In this document: piece after piece, positions 56,400 through 64,000 of the stretch
How the letters are laid out: each line of letters starts with the position of its first letter
Numbering within the stretch: the first letter of the stretch is position 1
NCBI GenBank assembly: GCA_958510875.1
Contig: OY294067.1
Location: 60,152,039 to 60,216,038 of the forward strand
Direction of reading: 5' to 3'
Length of the DNA: 64,000 nt
Source: Endomychus coccineus
Lineage: Eukaryota > Arthropoda > Insecta > Coleoptera > Endomychidae
Translations under genes and position numbers: made by a program
Notes under the pieces: generated by a model
What the model was told of the DNA's origin: nothing
The model's input: the letters and a program-made list of their open reading frames with translations, nothing else
Databases searched by the model: none

Positions 56400-57145
56400 A
56401 TAGTGTTCAGACGACAGCTCAAAGTGTCTTAGATTTCATTAGTAATAGAAATGGCATTTCAATAATGACTTTCAATTGCCAAAGTCTAAATAGTCACGAA
56501 TACGATTTACAAGATTCAGTTACGAGACAAACAAATGTGTTACTTCTTACCGAAACTTGCATGGCGCATGATAATCCTATTGAAATACCTAATTTCAATT
56601 GTATTGTTCAATTCAAACGAGATACTGTTCCAGAAGGTGGGGTAGCTATTTACCAAAATAATAATGTTACTAATATTATGACTCCGTATATTGAAATACA
56701 TATTGTACACGTTAGCGATGTTAATGTTAGGCGCTCATTTGTTGGAGATATTTGTGCGTGCTTATGCAAACTTAGAAATGGCCTACACATAGTCATGGTA
56801 GCAATTTACATTTCTCCGAATCCAATATTGGACGAGGTAGAGCATTTTATTCATCGCACTTTACTGGAGTACACTGAAGAAGGGTCGAAAATACTTGGTA
56901 CAAATGGTAATAAATTTCCACTTATCTTGGCTGGCGATTTCAACATCAACTTCGCTGATAAAAAATCAGAGCGGTTGACAACTTTTTTTTCGGAAAAATT
57001 GAATTTGAAAATGAATAATGATCCACATGAATTCACAACAAAATATGGGACCACCATTGACGCGGTATTTTCCAGATATTTAGAGGATATCAAGTCTCAA
57101 ACTTATGTCTCTTATTTCAGTTATTCAGTTATCATAAACCTATAG
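56387..57145 (+). pseudogene. Helentron endonuclease (EEP fold), 3'-truncated by frameshift
   Basis: A 226-codon frame from ATG 56465 (open upstream to 56387) has the order of an endonuclease/exonuclease/phosphatase domain: MTFNCQSLN, LLLTETCM (Glu30), VAIYQNNN, VMVAIYISPNP, LILAGDFNINF (about residue 160) and GTTIDAVFSRYLED, then YVSYFSY. Helentrons carry such a domain at the C-terminus of their Rep-helicase protein. The family continues HKPIV after YFSY. Here an 8-bp tandem duplication of TTCAGTTA (57116-57131) shifts the frame exactly before the catalytic histidine, giving SVIINL and a stop. Otherwise well preserved. Confidence 0.8.
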
Positions 57146-57189
57146 TTTCAATGATAACAAATTCCTGAATAACCTACATGTATTGTAAG

Positions 57190-60100
57190 ATAATAAAAAT
57201 ATTTTAAACGATATTAACTTCTCATTTATTCAATAAAAGAAAAAAAATTGTTTTCTTATCGGTCACCACGCTCAAAAGTAACTTGAATTAATATCAAAGA
57301 AAAAACTTGAATTAAAATATCAAAGAAAAAAAAATACTGCATAAATTTAAAAAAATAATAATTATAATTGCATAAGTTGAGAAAAAATGGTATGCAATAG
57401 CTTTACCGCGGCAGTCCCCGAGTGCCACACGTATCTTTTTTTCATTTCCCAACACCTTTAATTAAGTTACTACACAAGACCATTCCATGGTATATTCTAC
57501 AAAGCAGCATGGGTCGCGTAAGCTGTTGGGAAGTCGATCGAAAGGGTTCGCAGAACCCAATTTCATAACATAACTATCTCTGGTGAAGCACGTTTGTGTC
57601 GTTGTAATTATCAGTTTGCAATGTGGAAGTATCCAATACGTTAATTGAGGAAGGAAAGCAGTTGCTAATAGTGCATTACTTTACATTTCAAAAGCCAATA
57701 TACAGATGTCCGGAAATAGCGTATATAACGAAAGACCACAAGACTTTATTTGTGTTAAGTTACAATCACTGATTCAGGCTTATAGGGATTTGGAAAATAT
57801 TTTTTGTGTCTCAGCCGTTTGCCCAACTAAAATTTTGTAAGAGAGTAAATAGCTTCTAAATAAAAATAACTATCCAGAAAAAAAATTGACCTAGTTTTTA
57901 AACCCTGTAATTTTCGAAATTAGGGTCTCTCCCATAAAAAGCTGTAATTTGCAGGTACAAACGCGTGTCAAAACAAGTAATAAAACCTAACAAAGATTTT
58001 TCGACTTATTTGAAAAAAATAATCATCTTTGTTGAAGTCCTCTAGCGCCCAAACTTTGTATATAGGTAAGTTGAGTTAAATCATCATATTTTCGGCCAAG
58101 GAACTTGTTGTTTCTCGTTGTAGAAGTCATTTCAGAACACTATATACTTGGAGATGTGTTAAATTAACCACTGTAGAGCCAAATTGTACACAGACGGACA
58201 ACGTTTAAGTGTAGTAAACATTGAATCGTGTTTGATCCTAACCTCACCTAAGCTTACCTAACGTAACCTGACCTAACGTACCCTAACAAAATCTAATTGA
58301 GATAAAAATGATTAAATTTCTACATAATGTATTTTTTATAATATAATATTTTGTGTATTTTAAAATGGACTATTTTGTAAATAATTTTTTTTTATTTTAT
58401 AGTAATTTTAATATTGACGAATTGTAATAAATAAGGAAAATTTAAACCACGCCAGTCAAGCAACTGACTGTCAGTCCTAACCCTCGTGGAAGTGGGAACG
58501 AAATTTACCCCTTCCGTGTAGCAACTCGACAACTCTACTGTAAAATTGATTTTGTAGGAATTTACATATCTTATTTGCATGTCCTTTTTACCTGACCGCA
58601 TCCGTGTAGGAACTTACCAAACCCCAATATTCAGATCGTTCTCCAATGGCTTTCTGACTACGAGTTATAGAAATTGAACTTTTTTGCATGGATCTAGTAG
58701 ATTAGGCAATTTTTTCTGCTTACATATTGTTGTGGTTTATTACCTACTATTCAATTTCAATCAATTTACAAGTGGTAAAACCACGGAAATTCTAAAATTC
58801 AATAGTAACCTGACTCAACACATTCTTAGATTTTCCAAGTGTACTTACAACCTTTGTTTTGAAGGTTCTTAAATATATTATATGAATTAGAACTTAAAAT
58901 TTTAAAGGGAAAAATAGGATTATTCTGATCCTAATCCTCATTCCTTGGTGCGATAAAGGTGAAATTTACTGAAAATCTTATGAGAGGTGGAGTGTGATGA
59001 CATCATTATCGGAGTCTATTTGCGGTAGAACATTACTTCATTTCGAAGAAGGGGGCAAGAAATTAGATTTTTTTGAGGGCATAAGATGAAACAAGAGAGC
59101 TGTTCTGGGTTTACTTATGATTCAATAAGATATGGGGTGTTTATAATCCATTCAATATATAAACCTCAGTAATTCATTAGTACAAAATTTCTTTCAGTTT
59201 TTTACTCACGAAACTGAAATTTTACCATGTTCAATCAATTTCAACTTGTCTTCAAAAAAATTTAGCATGCTTTGAGTTTTCTGATTCAGAATTTATTATT
59301 GCATTTTTTGATGTTCTATTTGAGTACATTTTATAATACAACTTGTTTAAATTTAGTAATTAACATGTACCTAATTCGAGAATAAAAAAATAATTGTTCA
59401 ATCTGGAGTGAGATCTAGAGTAGTTATTTTTCACAATGTACTCTTTATGAATACACAGTAATAAGTGCTTGCCTGGTATTAAGATGATTTACTATCACGA
59501 GGTAATGACTTCCACTATCATTTCTTTTAATTCCAATAAATGTTCTTGACTAAAACGATATGTGGTTATAAAATCTCGATTAATGTCTAAAAGGGTCTAA
59601 AAAACTAATAAAGATAAGGTCTCAGTAATTTCATCTCATTTTACCGTTTACAGAGAACAGAAGCGGCGCGAGGACTAAAATTTGATGTTAAATTGACTCA
59701 GTTGGATTCTACTAATCACCTCGATTTACCCTTGTGTCATATTATATTTGATGTATGTTTACCAAATGAACAATAGTAGTTTTAAGTTATAAACCATTGT
59801 TATGAAAGTTCATTGTTTTGCATGCAGCGAATATTCTTAATTAAAAATTAATTGTACTTTTCTTAGACAAAAAACATATTTCATTCATGGTCAGTTTGAA
59901 TTTGCACAACTTTCTCCAGACTTTTTTATTCGAATATTTATATTGAAGTTCAACCGCAACAGTATTAAATATCAGTACATATCAGCCAATTTCGAAGATG
60001 ACATTTCAGAGGATGAGTTTTGATTTATAATCATCTTCATGTCAAATGTAAGAACCGACTACAAAGAATAGATGAATCACCAAAATTATCTACAAACTTT

Positions 60101-61300
60101 CAAGTGCGTCCTTTAAATTTAACTTAAGGCTTATATTGAACAATGGAAAAGGGTAAGTTCTCCATATTTCAATCAATGAAAATAACAATAATCGTGCTTA
60201 ATTAAACAAAATTATTGTTTTTGGATTTCCTGAATAGGAATGCGGAAAATTAATATGGATAAACGATTACGACAACTCTGCCGTGCTAAGACAAAAGGTC
60301 GTTTTCTGTTATATTTGAAGCAAACTTTTGAAACGACTTTCAAAAAATGTTCTAAAGGGCTTGATATCATGAATATCAATTCAAAAAAGTATTTCATGAC
60401 TTTGAGGATATGACTTTTGGACTAAGTAATAATATCTTATTAGAATATACTTTTCATGCTATAATTGTAATGTATACAAATTTTGTTCAATAACAATTTT
60501 ATTTATGATTTTCTGTATGAATTAGGAAATTAACATTGTATTTAAAAATTAAATATGCTATAATCAAGGGTGGTTTCTTCTACCGTTTCAAGCCAACTTT
60601 CCCAAAACTTTATTTGGGTAAAGACATTTCTTGTAGTTTTAATGAGATTACCTACTTTTCCCAATACTTTTCACAGTTTTTTCCTGGATGAGGCAGTCTT
60701 TTTTGTTTCCAGTATACAGAATGCCTGTCCCTATACATTTTCAAACACATTTTCTGATATCCATCTTTGCAGTTTCGCATAAAATATCGGTTGACATTTT
60801 TTTGTCTTTCTTGGCTTTTTTCTTTTTTCGACAGAAGTATCATATATCTTTTTGGTGTCGTTATTGTCAGTTTTTAGGGCAATTTTTTCTCTATTTATCT
60901 TATTATCTTATTTGTATCTACATTTAAATTTATGATATCATTAGAACGTCTTTTACTACGTTTTTTGAACTTCTAGGCCCCCGAATCAAAACATTTGATG
61001 AAATGTGAAGAAGAAATATTCAATTATCCAAAGCAAAAAAAAAGAAAAATATGTTACTGCTTTGTAGTTCACTCTTAGATTTTATAACATAATACATTCT
61101 AAGAGTTCACTTATCTCCGAATCCAGAATTCCTTCTATTTCTAATAAATGTATCTCAGTCTTTGCCATTATGTCATTCAACATATTTGACTGCGATTGGG
61201 GTTTATTACGACATGGAGTCGCTGAACAACTGGATTTTTTATCTGAGTGATTTTACTGAAATTTTTATTTATAAAAAATAAGACGATCGTTTCTATTTGT
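57190..61300. other. long stretch without recognised genes
   Basis: Short CCTAAC/CTAACC runs at 58243-58291 are another TTAGG-type block (minus sense). A minus-strand frame at 60843-60652 (CKDGYQKMCLKM, then VYWKQK) faintly resembles the transposon ORF at 47.8-48.2 kb but is not secure. Nothing else is recognised on either strand. Confidence 0.4.
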
Positions 61301-61311
61301 TTATTACTTAC

Positions 61312-61390
61312 TTCTAGTTACTAGGTTCAATTCTGGATACGGTTCATAATCTGGATCAGTAAAAAATTCAACTTCTTCATTTTTACGATT
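61312..61390 (-). CDS. possible acidic exon upstream of gene A
   Basis: Between an AAACAG acceptor (weak pyrimidine tract) and a good donor GTAAGT the minus strand encodes NRKNEEVEFFTDPDYEPYPE followed by LNLVTR, open and very acidic, leaving in phase 1 like the other exons. It could be a linker exon of gene A between the signal peptide and the first cysteine module, but there is no cysteine or domain to confirm this. Confidence 0.3.
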
Positions 61391-61399
61391 CTGTTTATT

Positions 61400-63115
61400 A
61401 ATATTGAATTTTTCAGATCAAAAACTGAAATTAAAAATAGATGTTCATTATTCGGATGTCATAGTATGAATATCTCCAATTCGAAAAGATAAAACAACTT
61501 CTTCCCAACCCAAAGACATTTAGATTTAGTAATCGCGTAAAATTCATATGACTTTCCGACTTGGTACATGCATAGGTCTTGTTTAATAGATGTGAAATCT
61601 TAATATCCATTTCTAAGTCAGTTACGACCTTTTGTCTTAGCACTGCAGATCCTGCAGCGTGACGAGTGGAAATTTCTGACGATTATTGTTAGATGCAATA
61701 ATAATTGTGCGTGATTACCTAACTGAAGGAATTAAATATTTTTGAAGAAGTTATCAGTGGGAGATACCAGTTGTTGTAGCGCGGAAGAAAACATTTGTAA
61801 ACAAAAGATCCACCGTGAATGAAATTATAGGAAGTGATAATCATAACATATTTTTTGTAAATAACATATGGTTAAAAGAAGACTGTTGAACCCAATTAAC
61901 GTAGCTGAACTGGAGAAATTCGAGAATTGCTGTACGAAGGTGTTATATAGGTCACAATTCAATGTTGATAAAATAATAAGCTAAATTTAAAAATATATTG
62001 AAATGAATTTTTGTTTTGCTCAAAAATTTGTAAAAATGTAATTAAACACTATTTCTTGATCTCAGATGTGCCAACGCCCAATGAATCAAATGAAACATTT
62101 TACACTATTTAAAACCAAAAAAAGAATATCTACATACATAGAAAATCTTGGAAACACTGTAATAGATACAAACGTTTGATTGACAGAGACATCCAGATCA
62201 TTAAATATTTGTAAACAGATGTGTTTTATTATTTTTCAGACTTCAATGTATTGAAATTCACAATAAAACTAACTTACTGTACAAATATTTTTCTTCTATA
62301 ATAAATTTTATTCACCTCTGAATTCTTTCGAAATCTTACTCTCATAAATTGTAGTACATGTACGAATGTTCTAATTGTTGTTTCCTCTTAGTATGTGCGA
62401 AGGGTTTTAGGATATGATACCTGAAGGGGATCGTCTACATCACCCTTTTCTAACAAGAGTGGAAAACAAAATATTAGTAGATATTTTCCCCAAGTTTCCA
62501 ATTTATAAGAACAATTGAAAGTAATTTTCAATTCCACTCTTTGGAAGGGGATAACTTGCCATGGACGTGCTTTTAAATGATAATATGTCCTTATTTTTTT
62601 ACTGAAATCTTTCGTACATATTGATGTATACCCTGCATATCACACGGATAGTAATTTTGTCTTATGAATTATTCTCTTCTTCCTTTCCTATTTGAAATTC
62701 GGGCTAAAATTGAAAACAATAAAATAGTAATTTTAAATACTTCGTTTACGATAAAGTCATGATTATTTTCATAGTAACAGTAAATATTTCTTGTAATCCA
62801 CTATTGGTATTCTGCTTGTGTCCGCTTAATCTCCTCAAAAACTATTATTCTCATATTTATATAAGTATAGCTAGCAAGATGATGTTCTTGCTCATGCTAT
62901 TTTTAAGGAGTTCACCTAAGTTACAGTTCTTCCTAGATAGTCTTGAATCTAAATTGCCTAATGAGATTTTAACATTGTTAAAGAAATTATTTCCATGTAT
63001 TATATATAGTTTAGGATTTTATGCCTCGAATAAATAAATGGAGCTATTTAGAATACCATTTTCTTACTCTAACAGTATCGACTATTGAAGCTACCTAGTG
63101 CATTTTGAATTATTA
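61400..63115. other. no gene seen
   Basis: The frame at 62759-63037 (plus) is hydrophobic and has no domain I recognise. Confidence 0.4.
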
Positions 63116-63124
63116 CTTTTATTG

Positions 63125-64000
63125 CAGATGTTGCATCATTAGATATCTCCAAAGCATTTGATCGAGTTTGGTATCCAAGCCTTCTTGGGAAACATCCGTC
63201 ATATGGTTTGCCACCTCAACTTCGTCGCTTACTATCGGAGTTTTCTCTCAGATAGATCACTCTTTGTGGCGGTTGACGGAGTATCCTCTGATACAATGGC
63301 TATCAACGCTGGTATTCAACAGGGACCTGTTTTGGTACCAACTTTGTTTCTCCTCCATATCAACGATCTGCTGGAAGTAACCATCAGTCCCGTCCACAGA
63401 TTTGCAGATGATAGTATACTTCATACAGCTTTCTCATCTAGAGCCGGTATACGGGCTAGAAGCCAGAGGGGCGAGACAGAGACAGCTTTGCGCAATTATT
63501 GGAGATTTGGCAAAGGTTTTGAAATGAGGATCTGATAAACTAGTAGAGTTTGATGTAACCAAAACTCAAGCTTGCATTTTCCCCAGGAAGGCGGATCCCA
63601 CATTCCCTGATATGATGATCACCACCAACAGCAATCTCTGATAGGACGATCATGTAAGGCCCATTGCGAAAACCGCTTCTCAAAACTTTTGGTTTCCCAT
63701 TCCATGCCAAGGGCTACTTTACATCCCAGCAGTTCCGCATAATCTACAAAACACTGATTCAACCTGTTCTGGAGTACTATTCACATGTTGAGAGTTCGGC
63801 TCTCAACATACACTAAAGCTCTTGATTTCTATCCAGAGGAGGGATATTTGTCTGATTGATGTTGTCACACTTACGAGTTCATTGACCTCTCTAGAACATC
63901 GTAGAAAGGTGTGGGATCTCTCCCTTTCCTATAGACGTTCACGTGGTCGGTGTTCATCAGAAATGTCGTCAGTTGTTCTACCACGAGAGATTCCAGATAG
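63125..64000 (+). pseudogene. LINE (jockey/R1-like) reverse transcriptase, broken, runs off the window
   Basis: LDISKAFDRVWYPSLLGK (about 63140-63195) and GLPPQLRRLLSEF precede a frameshift near 63240. The 125-codon frame continues FLSDRSLFVAVDGVSSDTMA, INAGIQQGPVLVPTLFLLHI and HRFADDSILH (FADD at 63401-63412), the reverse-transcriptase active site. Beyond 63540, in changing frames, come RIIYKTLIQPVLEYYSH, TLTSSLTSLEHRRKVWDLSL and SSEMSSVVLPREIPD, the usual C-terminal tail. Several stops and shifts: inactive. Same family as 16228-16400. Confidence 0.8.

Noticed and set aside
60652..60843. Frame with CKDGYQKMCLKM as a second copy of the 47.8-48.2 kb transposon ORF
   Set aside because: The resemblance is limited to a few residues and cannot be supported without a search.
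1..64000. CRISPR arrays, operons, or bacterial features
   Set aside because: The window is eukaryotic; tandem repeats here have no spacer-repeat structure.

Overview
The window is insect nuclear DNA. It is AT-rich and intron-containing, and mobile elements make up most of what I can identify. The insect call rests on short blocks of the insect telomere-type pentamer TTAGG, on insect-type mobile elements (mariner, hAT, Penelope-like, Helentron, piggyBac-like), and on a secreted cysteine-rich gene family built from EB/EGF-like modules. I cannot name the order; a hemipteran or a beetle would fit.

Host genes: the only convincing host coding sequence lies on the minus strand. It is a set of short cysteine-rich exons with clean GT/AG sites, and every exon I could check is bounded by phase-1 introns. 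Gene A has exons at 53389-53252 and 51044-50778 and a terminal exon with stop at 38031-37883. Gene B has a signal-peptide exon at 31795-31714 and exons at 31664-31524, 18577-18437 and 13871-13608; it leaves the window unfinished on the left. They look like tandem paralogues with very large, transposon-filled introns. A broken second copy of gene B's last visible exon lies at about 19620-19890, inside a roughly 1.6-1.9 kb segmental duplication.

Layout: 1-13.2 kb is mostly large palindromic elements (198-2155, 3477-6973, 9100-10728, 12158-13205), with a small inverted-repeat element carrying a hammerhead ribozyme (7036-7248), a broken Tigger/pogo transposase (7369-8700) and an internally deleted hAT whose upstream region looks like a heat-shock promoter (10735-11710). 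13.2-22.2 kb holds gene B exons, TTAGG-rich tandem repeats, a LINE tail, an LTR-like block with an in-frame 69-bp minisatellite, a piggyBac-like relic and a hAT relic. 23.9-26.3 kb is a 271-bp tandem array with inverted partners. 27.8-31 kb is a Penelope-like element split by a mini Tc1/mariner, then a hAT derivative with a perfect 8-bp target duplication. 32.4-42.6 kb has mariner remains, a tRNA-derived SINE, a second Penelope-like element, a MITE and a mariner with very long inverted ends. 43.8-46.9 kb has another palindrome and another hAT with a perfect 8-bp duplication. 47.7-52.7 kb holds relics and tandem repeats. 56.2-57.2 kb is the 3' end of a Helentron helicase-endonuclease, and 63.1-64 kb is a LINE reverse transcriptase.

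Most notable: at least four large palindromes with unrelated interiors share termini of the type TAGTC...GACTA and sit between 3-bp direct repeats (ATA, CTA, CTA, TAT). They and related fragments also carry a recurring internal motif close to GTCGCTGATCACGAATATG. This looks like one diverse foldback-transposon group that I do not recognise. No transposase for it is visible here.
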